A stretch of DNA of 64,000 bases from Diphasiastrum complanatum. Lineage: Eukaryota; Streptophyta; Lycopodiopsida; Lycopodiales; Lycopodiaceae. The stretch is from positions 23,464,422 through 23,528,421 of the forward strand of contig CM055109.1 of the NCBI GenBank assembly GCA_029204225.1, read 5' to 3'. Positions 13,901 to 25,450 of the stretch are shown one piece after another (positions within the stretch are counted from its first letter, which is position 1; every line of letters begins with the position of its first letter). A model generated the notes under the pieces. The model did no database searches, was not told the DNA's origin, and was given only the letters and a program-made list of their open reading frames with translations. Both the position numbers and the translations under genes were made by a program.

Positions 13901-16900
13901 GGAGGATTCTAAAGTCTTATAGATAACATAAGCTGAACTAAGCCTTCTTGTGATCTTTTGCCAGTTGGTTCTTGAGGGTCTTTGATGTTGGTTCTTATTC
14001 TTTGTTAGGCATTCTCAAAAAGTTGGACTCTAAATTGTTTTGTGCCATGCCGGTGGAGTCCTTGGAGTCAGAGCTACAATTAAGAACTCAAATCACATAT
14101 AGCATGAAACAGGCATCCACAATAGACACAATGAAGTAGATCATGCAGGTTCTCTACTTGAGAATTAATAGAAATCCAAAAACCAAAGCCCTAACTGAGA
14201 TATAGCAAGAGAAGTCTCCAAAATCATAAGCTATCAAATGAGGAGCCTAATGGATGTTTACACTGAAAAAAGGCTACTTCCCTTTAATTAAATTGGAGGG
14301 AAATATGAAAATTCAAATATTAGGGCCCAAATTAGCTACCATGTAAAATAGTGTTTTAGGGCTTGTTAAATGTAATAAAAAGTGCATGTCCACTAATAAT
14401 AAAGCCCTTTAACATGCTAGTACTGAAAGCATTATATTGATGGTCCAGAGGATAATTGCATTCTTCATTGCAAATCTATTCACTCCTACTGTTATGTCCA
14501 TGTCCTGTACAAGGAAATCGGAATAATTCTTGACGTGGATAGCCGGTCACTCTAGTTGTATGTGGTTATAAGTTATGCTACGTCATTCCGGACGTGGTCG
14601 TATTAAATAATTAATAATCATATGAGGGCCTAGACCTATAATTGGACATAGAAGCACATGCATGGTGAAGACTGCTTTAATGCAAGAATAAGAGGTCAAT
14701 AGCTCAATTTAGGTTGCATGGGGATCCTAAAGGGAATATTCTCTCTCTCTTGAGGAGAATAAGTCTAGTGGAAACTCGCCCATCCTCCTATTGTGAATTG
14801 TCATTCTTGAGCCAGTTTCTCCTCTCCTCTCTTGTGTTCTTCACTGTGGCTTGGGGGTGGATTGGTTAGGGTATTGACTAGCTTCTCCGTATTGGTTGGG
14901 TGGTTCATGTTCCACAGGTGTCCTTTTGGTTTGCATGTAATTGGAATCCTGAAGATCTTCGCTTGGTGGTTCATTGTGGATTTGCTCCATGAATTTTGAT
15001 GGAAATCATAGGATTTTTGATGAATTTAGTGAATTTTTTCACCTATAGATAGTGATTTTGGACCAAAAATTGGGGTTTTTGGGGCATAAATGGGCTATAG
15101 AAACCATGGTTGACTTGAATTAGAACTTTTAGTGCTTGCATGCAATGGATTTACAGGGATTTGGATCTGATTGCACGAATTTGTGGATTTTCCCCACAAA
15201 TTTTGGTCAAAATTGGTCAAAAAACAAGGTTTTTTGATGATTTTTGGACTAATTTTGGGGTAGATCTCAAAAGTCTCAGCCAAGACTTGGTAAACGTTTC
15301 AGAGATGTAATGAAGCTGTCCCTAAGCTTTCATGAAGTTTGGTAGGGATTAGACACCATTAGGGGGCTCAAAACACTCAAAAATAGTGTTTTTTTGATGA
15401 TTTTTGAGCATGAATACCTCTCAATTGGGGGTCTGAACCTGTTGGTTCTTGTTTTAAGCTTAAAGATATGTTGGATTGCCTCTGATTTGAGCCATCATGC
15501 ATCCAATTTGGATAGATGTGCATTAGACATCAGTATATTGAAGTTTTGCTTGTTGAAGGAGGCCAAAAATGCATTTTTTGCATGATTTGGGCTTATGATT
15601 GCTTGCTGGACCTGTTAGAAGCTTCTATGCCTCTCTAATGAACCTTAGTAGAGTGCTTGTAACCTCTGATCCAAGGCTTATTGGGTTGGGATGTGATTTT
15701 TGATGATTCCTCCTTCCAAAAGTGCACCCTCCTACCTGTTTTCTATGCATTTACTGCTCGCACGTGTGAAGCCAAGGTAGCAGGGTGATGTGGCAAGTGC
15801 CTTGTAGACCCACTCTCCCTCTGTACTGTGCTTTACAGCGACCAATTTGGTGTCCTGCAGAGAAAGTTATGGCCATTTGAAGTTTGGCAATTTTTGAACT
15901 AAAATCTGCAAAATTTCGGAATTGTTCTGATGCATGCATGCTTGTAAATCAGTATAGTGCTTTCTTGTTGATGGAAATGTATGGATAGACCTATATGCAT
16001 GCTTAAATGCATGTTGCATGCGTAACCAGTGATTTTGATCAGTAGAATTCTTGCATGTAGCTATTTTTGGCAATTCTAGATCAAAAAGTAGATTTCCTAG
16101 CAACTAGGCCATTTATGGAAATTTTTTCGTTTTTTTGAAAAAGTCTATGCATGTCGAGTTAGTTGCATGCAGGATCTTTTGAAATGATTTCGATTTGTGA
16201 CAGTGCCTGTGTTATTGCAAAATCAATCTTTTTAATCGATTTTCACAGTTGGTCCATTTTGAACGGATTTCAAAAATCCCAGTTTTTTTGTAAATTTTAG
16301 TGTTTGGTCATAAAAAGTAGTTGTTGTTTATTTTGATCTGATATTGATTTTGCGAAAGTTTGCACAAATGAGTGAAAGACCTCGCTAAATAATATCAGCC
16401 AGTTATGAAGGTTTTGAGCGTTTCACTTATTAGTTGATGATTGGATCTCGACTAATTTAAGCAAATTTTGCATGTCAGGAAATCAATATGGCAGACGTTA
16501 ATGCAAATGCAGCTCTCGATGGTCAGGTGCCAATGCCTACCTATCTGCAGATTTGCCAGTCTTTAAGCCAAACGCTTAATGAGATAAACAACAGGAACAC
16601 TTTACATGATCAACAAATGAGTACTGTTGAATCAAGTGAGAGCTTTGTCTGCTCCGAATTTGGGCTTTTAGCCTGAACCTTTTTTGGGGGAGAAGAAAGA
16701 GAAGAAACCTGAAATTGTGGATGACTGGTTAACCAAGTGGACCGGTTATTTTAATCTACACGGAATTCGTGAGGAGAAAAGATAGAGAGTGTTATTCTGT
16801 TCTTCCGTGGTAAAGCTTCGTCGTGGTGGCGTGACTTGCAACCTAAACCTACCACATGGGACGAGTTTAAGGAGGTGTTCAGAAAGTCGAAGTGGTTGTG

Positions 16901-19900
16901 GACGACTCAGATTTTTACCAAAGATTTGTGAATTGCAAAGATTTTATGGATTTATGGAATAAAGTCCCCTCATTCGATCCAAAACGGGCACTGTGGCAGT
17001 TTAACCTAGGTCTGCCCGCAGATTATCATAATGAGTATAAGCGTAACGTGCTTTGAACCTTTGATGATGTTGTTCGTGTCGTGAAAGCGTACGACTCCAC
17101 GGTAGTGGCATCTAGGAAGCAGTTACAGGCTAATCCATCTGGATCATCCGGACCCAGCCAGAAAAAAGGGAAGAAAAGAGTTCGTGGGAATAAGAAAAGC
17201 AAATATTTCGATGAACTGGATCAAGCTGCATCTGAATCTAGACAAAAGAAGAAGTTGTCTCGGAAAAAGGCTAGAAGGACCAATGTTTGTTTTCATTGCA
17301 GTCAGCCTGGACATGTTATGAAATTCTGCCTAGAGCGAAAGAAAGGCGCAGCTCAAGTGATTGAGATGCCAGAGACTCGGACTCAAAACTGAAGCCAGTA
17401 ATCATAGATATCGAGTATATCTAGCTTCAAGAGCGGAGTTGGAGACGTGGGATGTGAAAGTTCCAAGGACTATAGAGAGTTAATTAATTTCCATGTTTTA
17501 GATTTAGCGCGTACGGACATAATTCTAGGATACGAGTGGTTATTTTACTAAGCATTCTGAGATAGATTTTGAGAAGCATGTTCTCTCTTTTCAGGAGGGT
17601 AAAGAAATAGTTACATTGTTTGGAGACAATTTTGTACATCCATCTGGGATGAGTTCATTTGCTAATGTAATGGAAATTTTTGATTCGCAGTATGAAGCTT
17701 ATTCTTTATTTGCTAAGCCAATTTTGGATTTATCTGAAATGCATCTAAGTAGTTGTGAATTGTCAAAAATTCCTAACTCGATAGACTTAGATCAGGAGCA
17801 AATTGAGAAGAATAAGTTATTGTTTGAATTTACAGAAGTATTTCCAGAAGAATTACCTCATGGAATACCGCCGTCTAGATCGGTAGACCATAAGATTGAG
17901 TTAATTCCAGGTAGTCACCCTATCTCTAGACAACCTTACAGGTTCTCTCAGAAAGAAGAGGTAGAGATTACTAAGCAAATTGAAAATTACCTAAAGATGG
18001 GTCATATTCAGCCAAGTAAGTCGCCTTGGGGTGCTCCTGTTCTCTAAAAGCGAAGAAAGATGGAGGCTTTAGGATGTGTGTGGACTACAAAGGGTTGAAT
18101 AAGGTAACTATTAAAAATAAATATCCTTTGCCTCGTATGGATGATCTGGTAGATCGATTAGGTGGAGCTAAATACTTCACAAAGATAGATCTTAGAACCG
18201 GATATCATCAGATTAGAATTCATCCGGATGACGTGCAGAAGATTGGTTTTCGGACGAGATTCGGTCACTATGAATTTCTCGTGCTTCCTTTTGGGTTGAC
18301 GAATGCACCAACTACGTTCCAACAGATCATGACCGATCTTTTTCGTCCATATCTAGGGAAGTTTGTGGTTGTATTCTTAGATGATATTCTCACCTACAGT
18401 AGGACACTTAAGGAGCATTTGAGTCATCTTAGGATTTTCTTAGATATTCTCAGACGAGAGAAACTCTACGCTAAGGAAATTAAATGTGAGTTCTTTAAGC
18501 ATGAGTTATTGTACCTCTGTCATAAGATCACCCGTAGTGGGTTGGAGATTGACGAGAGTAAGGTCAAGACAGTGCTTGAATGGCCGATACCGAAGACGGT
18601 TAGGGAAGTCAAATCTTTTCTCAGTTTTACAGTTTTCTTTCGTAAGTCAATTGAACCAATGCTTTGAGAAACTCAAGCAAATGGTTGCTTCAACTCCTGT
18701 TTTACAGATCGCAAATCCTGATTTACCTTACGGTCGTGCGAATTGACAAGCGATTCGGCGATAGGGGCAGTTCTTCTACAGGATGATAGACCGCTAGCGT
18801 TTGAAAACAAGAAACTCACGGGGCCTCAGTTGCGTTATACAACTTAGGAGAAAGAGTTATTTGCTATGATACATGGACTTAAAACCTGGAGGCATTACCT
18901 TTATGGTAGTCGGTTTAGAGTGTATACAGATCACCAAACTCTGAAATACTTTTGTAATCAGAACGATCGAAGGGGTCGTAAAGCTCGCTGGGCTGAGCTT
19001 ATGCAGGAATTTGATCATGAGATTCGATATGTCAAGGGGAGCTCTAACCAAGTTGCGGATGCGCTTAGTCAGATTGGTGAATCAAATGAACTTTCATTCA
19101 CCCAGATTTCCATTGATCTATATCTTTCACTGAGAGGAAAATGTGAATCAAATTCTCATTTTGGTCCCATCTGGAAGATGGTGGAGATAGGAAAAAATGA
19201 GAATGGAATAGAGATTTACTCACAGGGGTCTCAGGTTCCTACAAAAGATAAGAAGATAGCGGAACAGTTCTCTATCCGAGGTGAATTTATATTTCGGAAT
19301 GGGAAAATTTGTGTACCAGCGGATGATGAGTTAAAGAAGAAGATTCTTAATGAGTGTCATGACGTTCCTTGTGCAGGTCATCCGGGTATACATAGGACTT
19401 TGGACTTGGTCAAAAGAGAGTTTTATTGGCTGAAACTCAAGCCATTTGTCGAGTCTTATGTGTTTAAGCGTAGACCTTGCCAATTAGCCAAAGCAGAACG
19501 CTTAAAGACTGGAGGGTTGTTACATCCCCTAGATATCCCTCAGAAGCGATGGGAAAGTATATCTATGGATTTTGTGGTTGGACTTCCAAAGACCCAGTGC
19601 CAAAATGATTCTATTTGGGTTGTGGTGGACAGGTTGACAAAGTTAGCTACTTTTATACCAGTCAAGTCAACTACTAAGGCTTCGGATTTAGCCCAGATCT
19701 TTGTGGAAAGATTATTTAGGCTTTATGGACTGCCAAGTGATATAGTTAGTGATAGAGATCCTAAATTTACAGGTCACTTTTGGTTAGCTGTATTCCATAA
19801 GCTTGAAACCTCGCTTAGTTTTAGTTCTTTTGATCATCCTGAATCAGATGGCCAGACTGAGAGAACTAATCAGACTATGGAGGATATGTTGAAAACTTAT

Positions 19901-22900
19901 GTGTCTCACAAGCAATCTTAATGGGAAGATTACATTCCTCTGATTGAGTTTGCTTATAACAGTAGAAAACATTCTGCTATTGGTTATAGTCCGTTTATGC
20001 TGATGTACGGTTTTCAACCTTGATCTTCGATTAATGTGGAGACAAAGTCTATTAAGATCCTGACAGTTGCAGATTTCTTGCATGATATGCATGAAATGTT
20101 GCAAGTGGCCCGCGATTGTATCCGGAGTGCTCAGGATAGAGCTAAGCACTATGCCGATCTTAAGAGGTCTCCCAGAGATTTTAAAGTTGATGACTGGGTA
20201 TATATTAGAATACCTAAGGATTCTAAGACTATGAGTACAGGGAAGCATTATAAATTGTCTACGAGATATTGTGGACCGTTTCGGATTATGAAGAAAATTG
20301 GTTCTTTAGCTTACGAACTAGATCTTCAGAACAAGACTACAACTCACCTTGTGTTTCATGTAAGCCGTTTAAAATTAGGTTAATACATGAAGGTGACGTA
20401 GTTGGTTCAGAGGAAGATCTTACCCATTTGGAGAACTCATCGCTTAGTGTTCCTTTGGAACCTGAACAGGTACTTAGAACCAAAGATAAACAATTGAGGA
20501 ATTGTTCTATCTCTGAGTGCTTGATCAGGTGGAAGGGACGGACTGAGGATGATGATTCAAGGGAGAGGGTCGAAGGCATAAAGAAGAATTTCCCTAGTTT
20601 TCATTTCTAGAGATAGAAAGGGATTAAGGGGGGAAGAATGTTATGTCCATGTCCTGTACAAGGGAATCGGAATAATTCCTGACGTGGATAGCCGGTCATT
20701 CCAGTTGTATGTGGTTATTAGTTATGCTACGTCACTTCGGATGTGGTCGCATTAAATAATTAATAATCATATGAGGGCCTAGACCTATAATTGGACATAG
20801 GAGCACATGCATGGTGAAGACCACTTTAATGCAAGAATAGGAGGTCAATAGCTCAATTTAGGTTGCATGGGGATACTAAAGGGAATATTCTCTCTCTCTT
20901 GAGGAGAATAAGTCTAGTGGAAAGTCGCCCATCCTCTTATTGTGAATTGTGATTCTTGAGCCAGTTTCTCCTCTCCTCTCTTGTGTTCTTCACTGTGGCT
21001 TGGGGGTGGATTGGTTAGGGTATTGACTAGCCTCTCCGTATTGGTTGGGTGGTTCATGCTCCACATGTGTCCTTTCGGTTTGCATGTGATTGGAATCTTG
21101 AAGATCTTCACTTGGTGGTTCTTACACCTAGTGTAGCTGATTCGAATGTCTACTTTAAGTTTGTTGGAAATTCATTTGTCATCAAGATTCAATATTTTGT
21201 ATGTGGATGTTTAGTAATGATAAGGGTCTTTTACAAGAAGTTAAAATCCAACTTTCCAATGAGTTTGAGATGATAGATCTAGGCAATGCTCATTATTGTC
21301 CAGGGATTCAGATTTTGAGAGATAGGATAAATAGAAGAATCTATCTATCCCAGCAGAGATATTCACAAAATGTATTGAGAAGATTTTGTTGAAAATTTGA
21401 AACCAATTGACAACATTAGACCTTGGGTTAAAAGATCAATGTTCTTAGAACTTTGAAGAAAGAATATAAATGAGTAAATCTTCTTACCATTCACTCATAG
21501 GATCTTTGATGTATGCCATGGTGTGTACCAGACTAGACACAGTTTATGTTGTCAGTATTTTTGGACCATCTATGCATAAGAGACAATCTGGGTTTAAGAA
21601 ATTGAAATACAATTTCCCTGGAATTTACTCGAATTCCAAGTTTTATTCATACAAGTAGTAATTCACATGATGATAAGAGTCCTTTAGAGAAATAATTTCA
21701 AGTTGGAAGGAATCATATGAAGTCAATCTGATGTCTAATTTTCAAGAATTTACTAAGAAATAAGGGTTCAAGAAAGTGAGGAACTCTAAGGGTTTCCGAT
21801 TTTGTAAATTGTGAGATACCCATTTGGGATCTGGACTAAACCTCAAAAATTCACAAAATACCCCATAACATTTGACCAATGGTTTTAGATCGATATCAAA
21901 TATTTATCGAATCCTACCATTGTCAATCAGATCCTTATGGTCCTAGAACCTTCCCTTTGGAATTACTTATGTCTCATACCACCAGCTCTCCCTCCAAAAA
22001 GATCCTCAACCCCTTAATTTGACTTTTCTACATTGATCAATCTAGCTGTCCTATATTCCTTATAGGAAAAATATCCTTCACTACCGAAGATTGGAGAATC
22101 CATCTATCTGGAGGTCTGGAATGCCATTCAGATGGATATACAAGGTCCACACCTAACTCTGTGATTTAAGTAGAAGGATCAACATGGTTCAACATTACAA
22201 TACCAACCCCTCCAAGTTAGCGATAAGTTTCTGAATCCCTTCTCATCCTAGAACATTAGCTCTAAGGATAAGCTTCTGTCACAACTAACAAATTTTAATG
22301 TGATCCATACGTTAAAACTCTATTTCCAACATCACAAATTACATCCCAAACTTGTGGATAATCTCATAGTTGCGAAGATATCTTTTATGAATTCAACTAA
22401 ATGAATTATAGTTTAAAGATTCCTAATCAATGCTATGCAATTATACCCAGGGATTTCCAAAAACTCCTAACTACAAAATACAATCTCAAAGCACACTTAC
22501 TACCATCGATGTCCCACTACTCCCCCCCCTACTGTTCAGTCCCCCTGAAAATCTCATTCCGCGAAGGCACAAAGACATAGTAAATGTTATATTTCCACCA
22601 AAGTGAATTACTGTAGGAAAAAATTCATTTCCAGGAACAAGTTATCCTATAACTAGGTTGAATCCACAGATACACAAAAATCATCCACATAGATGCATAA
22701 TAGCACTAAACTGAACGTTTATAGGATTAAACTCATGGAATGACTTCAGTTTTTCGACTTTAAATAGTTCCTATCAATTACAACTTTTCGAATCAAAAAG
22801 TTGAACCGTTTTCCTTTTCATTAACCGGCTTAGCATTACTCCGTCAATGTCAATAAACTGTCAAAAACTTAAAATATGAAATTACATGAATAGGAATCCC

Positions 22901-24212
22901 TCAAACAAGATTTCAGCAACTCTTAAACCGTACCTACTACCAAAATTCCTTTGCCTGAAAAAAGAGTCCAATCTTCATTCATTTTGTCTAGTCAATTCAG
23001 ACAAATTTAAATTCAAATTTAACGAGTATTTTGCACAAGCTTTTGCTCGACCCATTTCTAATGATAGGAATCGATTAGAAATGTATCCATATAAATAACC
23101 GATTTCCAAATTTGACCAAATTTGAAATTGAATAGAAAAGGAAAAAATTCATTTTAATTCTCTATATGGGAATACCCCACTCCAAAAGTTAAAATGTCAT
23201 TACAGTACTTAACTCATGTACTAGGTACAACAAAATTTGCGGTTTCTTCAGTCATTCTGCATTATCTATACCCAAAATGTAACTTAAACTTAGTGAAAAC
23301 ACTATGACCAAATCTGATTGAATGAAAACTTCAGTGTGGTCATTTCACCAATCTAAGTTCATTTCATAGATAACATAAAAGACTGAAATTTGAAATTTCA
23401 TTAATTCAATTTTTTAAAAAGATTTACATTACTGAAAATTCTATGAGTACTGAAGTCAATGAAAATCGATAAATTGATATTCAGTTCGATTCCCAAAGTC
23501 ACTAAACCAATGTCTCACTAGCATGCAAAGCATGTAACATCAGTCACAGGTCGTCATTATGGAATTTTTACGTAAATCCCGTTACTCGGAATCCATTAGC
23601 CACATCGACTGGTAAATGATAGAACTAAACAATTATGCATGCATATGACCACTCAAAACAACTAGAGACTATCCATGCACTCACAGATTCGCCATGCAAC
23701 AAATTCCCAAAAGCACAGTACCCTAAAGTCAAGGAAAAGCTGACATGCATCAGAACAATTCGAAATTTTAGCAAATTTTACTCAGAAAATAGCAAACTTT
23801 CGATGGCGATATCTTGAGCTACAGTGCACCAAATTGGTCATTGTAAAGCACAGTAAGAGGGTAGGCATGTTTTTGAGATGACTGCCATGAATTGATTGAT
23901 ATGATGGTGTGTAAGGTGGATGTTGTTACAATTAAACTATTATCATGGTAAATTTGTAGTGCTTATGCTTGATTGAAGAGTTATTTTCGTACAAAAGCAA
24001 TGCCTTAACATAGCTAGTGGTGTGAAAGCAATCCAATCAATTATCTTTTGTCTACTATGTGTAGAATACTTGATCCTCGAAGGCGATTGTTCATTGCAAT
24101 GGATTCAGCTTTTGGATTGGAGTACTTGCATAGCAAGAAAATTGTCCATTTTGATCTAAAATGTGAGAATCTTTTTGTGAATGTAAGGGATCCACAACGT
24201 CCCATTTGCAAG
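8283..24212 (+). CDS. PB1-domain Raf-like protein kinase (5' part, five exons)
   Basis: Exons are 8283-10982, 11085-11183, 11316-11468, 11579-11745 and 24065-24212. All introns are GT-AG and the frame is kept throughout, giving 1,089 codons so far. The product has an N-terminal PB1 domain, a long Ser/Gln-rich linker and a C-terminal kinase domain of the plant Raf-like MAPKKK type (group B relatives of Arabidopsis RAF genes). Seen here are the glycine loop GSGTFGTV, the VAIK lysine, and the catalytic loop HFDLKCEN. The activation loop (DFG), APE and the C-lobe, about 165 residues in the family, are not in this window. Such kinases are cytosolic and act in osmotic and abscisic acid signalling upstream of SnRK2 (family knowledge). 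Intron 4 is 12.3 kb and carries a retrotransposon. The intron after exon 5 must exceed 39.8 kb, or the gene is broken. Confidence 0.9.
11085..11745 (+). CDS. Raf-like kinase exons 2-4: kinase N-lobe
   Basis: Exon 2 (11085-11183) is an acidic linker. Exon 3 (11316-11468) carries the glycine-rich loop [15 protein letters not shown] and the ATP-anchoring lysine in SDVAIKRI. Exon 4 (11579-11745) carries helix C (FWKEACIL) and the hinge region ending in [14 protein letters not shown]. Acceptors read TATCCAG and CATGCAG, donors CAG|GTATCA, CAG|GTAAGA and GATAG|GTACC. Introns 2 and 3 are 132 and 110 bases. Exon 4 ends in phase 2. Confidence 0.9.
12660..13075. repeat. ~240-bp imperfect tandem duplication in the intron
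   Basis: Two copies (about 12660-12840 and 12905-13075) share the order of an ACTATTTATATCA-like block, GACATTGTAGA, GATAGAAGAGA, GGGGACCTCACCTC and GAATGCTCAACT. A more distant relation links 12540-12660 to 14220-14335, which share GGAGGGAAATATGAAAATT and ATTAGGGCCCAAAT. Confidence 0.7.
14490..14973 (+). repeat. chromovirus 5' LTR
   Basis: It begins TGTTATGTCCATGTCC and repeats at 20639 with few differences. It ends near GGTGGTTCA, where the two copies stop matching. The following TTGTGGATTTGCTCC should hold the primer-binding site, but I could not assign a tRNA. Confidence 0.85.
16488..17392 (+). pseudogene. chromovirus gag, frameshifted
   Basis: It starts [12 protein letters not shown], goes out of frame near 16670 and resumes in other frames through capsid-like text ([22 protein letters not shown]). 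It ends with a lysine-rich stretch and a CCHC zinc knuckle at 17288-17329 ([14 protein letters not shown], spacing C-2-C-4-H-4-C). Gag packages element RNA. The frameshifts and in-frame stops mean no full-length product. Confidence 0.8.
17400..20610 (+). pseudogene. chromovirus pol: PR-RT-RNase H-IN-chromodomain
   Basis: The protease is a remnant ([12 protein letters not shown] near 17508-17545). RT spans ~17830-18640 with [25 protein letters not shown] and FLDDIL. RNase H spans ~18690-19070 ([20 protein letters not shown]). Integrase spans ~19350-20380, with the HHCC finger lacking its first Cys (YVFKRRPC) and the DDE residues in [16 protein letters not shown] and [11 protein letters not shown]. 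From ~20437 to 20607 a chromodomain-like tail ([12 protein letters not shown] ... NFPSF) identifies a chromovirus; in this clade the domain guides integration to histone marks. Frame breaks near 18040, 18660 and 20380, and stops at 19921 and ~20024, inactivate it. Confidence 0.88.
20639..21126 (+). repeat. chromovirus 3' LTR
   Basis: It matches 14490-14973 along its length, including GCATGCATGGTGAAGAC-like and TCTCTCTCTTGAGGAGAATA blocks. It ends near TTACA at 21126. The last few bases differ from the 5' copy, so the exact end is uncertain. Confidence 0.82.
21131..21660 (+). pseudogene. copia RT fragment, decayed
   Basis: The translation resembles the copia RT C-terminal half in several frames: [13 protein letters not shown], then a degraded YVDD region (CGCLVMI), [28 protein letters not shown] and [12 protein letters not shown]. 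It lacks both ends of an element and directly abuts the chromovirus 3' LTR, so it probably predates the chromovirus insertion. Confidence 0.65.
21661..23639. other. intron sequence without recognisable features
   Basis: This is AT-rich sequence with short ORFs only. Parts of 22600-23639 may be diverged leader sequence of the gypsy family, continuing the inverted match at 23640-23870, but I cannot support it base by base. Confidence 0.4.
23640..23870 (-). repeat. inverted fragment of a chromovirus leader
   Basis: The reverse complement resembles 15780-15980 of the chromovirus leader. Shared blocks include CTGTGCTTTACA, GACCAATTTGGTG, AATTGTTCTGATGCATG and a Leu-rich AT stretch between them. 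It appears to be a scrap of a related element in the opposite orientation. Confidence 0.6.
24065..24212 (+). CDS. Raf-like kinase exon 5: catalytic loop
   Basis: The acceptor is GTGTAG and the exon supplies the third base of the arginine codon split at 11745. It reads through [20 protein letters not shown] and the catalytic loop with Asp and Lys (HFDLKCEN), ending RPICK before the donor GTATTAA. The next exon in this family starts VGDFGLSK; I did not find it in the rest of the window. Confidence 0.88.
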
Positions 24213-25450
24213 GTATTAATCTTTACGTATATTGCTTTATCTATATGTGCACAAACCTTCAATTATTTGTTTCTTGTGATGATGAATTTGAACAAGAACC
24301 AACTTATTACACAAGTTTGAGTTTTTTTATTTCTCGTATTAAGCAAGAGATCTGATCTGATACCCTTCTAGCCTTTGAGAATGCTTCTCTTATATGTCAT
24401 TCAGTCCTTGTCTTAACGTTAGCGATAATTGTTTCTCTAAGTATGCGACAAAACGTTTCACTTATAAGACATGTTGAAATATGTAGTCTCATACTTTGTA
24501 ACCATTGTCTTATTTAGGGCACCAAAAAGGAGAGTAAGTTATGAGCAACAACTTCCAACAAGTGCGTGATATAGCTGATAAGAAAATTTTCTATGTTGAT
24601 CAAATGAAAGGAGAACAATGAAAAACTATAGTGGGTGAAGAATTTCAAGGAAATAAATCTGACACTCGTTCACATATGATGTATGCTAGATAAGATCTTG
24701 ATCTACACTAATCTATGATGAGTGGCCTAAGTCTCTAAACAATTACCCATTAATATTAGGCCTTAGGGCACCTTAAGACTTAGCGAGGCCCACTACAAGG
24801 CTTGCACATGCAAGTTAAGGCTTGGAGTCCAACGATAGCCATATCATCAATAAATGTCTTTGATCAATGCCTAAAGAAGTAATGAATTGCCCAAGGTCCA
24901 AACTGTAGTGTTTATCGTAAACTAATAATTTGGGGCCCAATGTAGGAGGAGTTTGAATTTTGAAAGATCTGCTTGGAACTCTTGATCATTAGAAAAAATA
25001 GTCTTTGGTGTTAGTATAGATTGAAAGAAGAGCAATAACACACATTTATAATAAAGAAGATTCCAACTTGTAATCATGCAAGCCATACCAAAATAGCTTT
25101 GGAACCTTGAACTTCAAGATCCTCCTCCCTTCTCCTTGTTGTACCTATTGTACTTGGACTAGGAGCCAATCGTAAATTGGTTGCGTCATCAGGGAGATGA
25201 CTATGAAGAGGGAGGATATGTTTCAGAAATCTCCACCATCATTGAAGCCCACCAACGTAAGGACACAGTAAGGTGACGACACTTTGAAATTGCCCATCCA
25301 TAGAGATACTATCATCTCACCCTCGTGCACTGGACCTAAAGACCACCCTCAAGCACGGTAAGGTCTCCACTAGGCTACGACGTCTCATACCGCTGCACCC
25401 TAGCTTCGACCCTCGCATACCTCCATCTCTTAGCAAGATTACGCCCTGGC
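24213..25450. other. start of the next kinase intron, no feature seen
   Basis: No VGDFGLSK-type kinase exon could be found. The sequence is AT-rich up to about 25190 and less so near 25200-25440, which may be the decayed end of the adjacent gypsy remnant. Confidence 0.4.

Larger units (their letters stand above)
14490..21126 (+). mobile_element. Ty3/gypsy chromovirus, near full length
   Basis: Two ~485-base LTRs flank gag, protease, RT, RNase H, integrase and a chromodomain-like tail, in that order. A purine run (AAGGGGGGAAGAATG, 20626-20640) precedes the 3' LTR. Flanking CCTAC (14485-14489) and CCTAG (21127-21131) may be a decayed 5-bp target duplication. It lies in the sense orientation within intron 4 of the kinase. 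Several stops and frameshifts disable gag and pol. Confidence 0.88.
11746..24064 (+). other. 12.3-kb intron 4 of the kinase gene
   Basis: It is bounded by GATAG|GTACC and GTGTAG|A, with codon phase matched on both sides. From 11746 to 14489 it holds no gene, only a local duplication. Then come a full-length chromovirus (14490-21126), a copia RT relic (21131-21660) and an inverted scrap related to the chromovirus leader (23640-23870). Confidence 0.85.
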
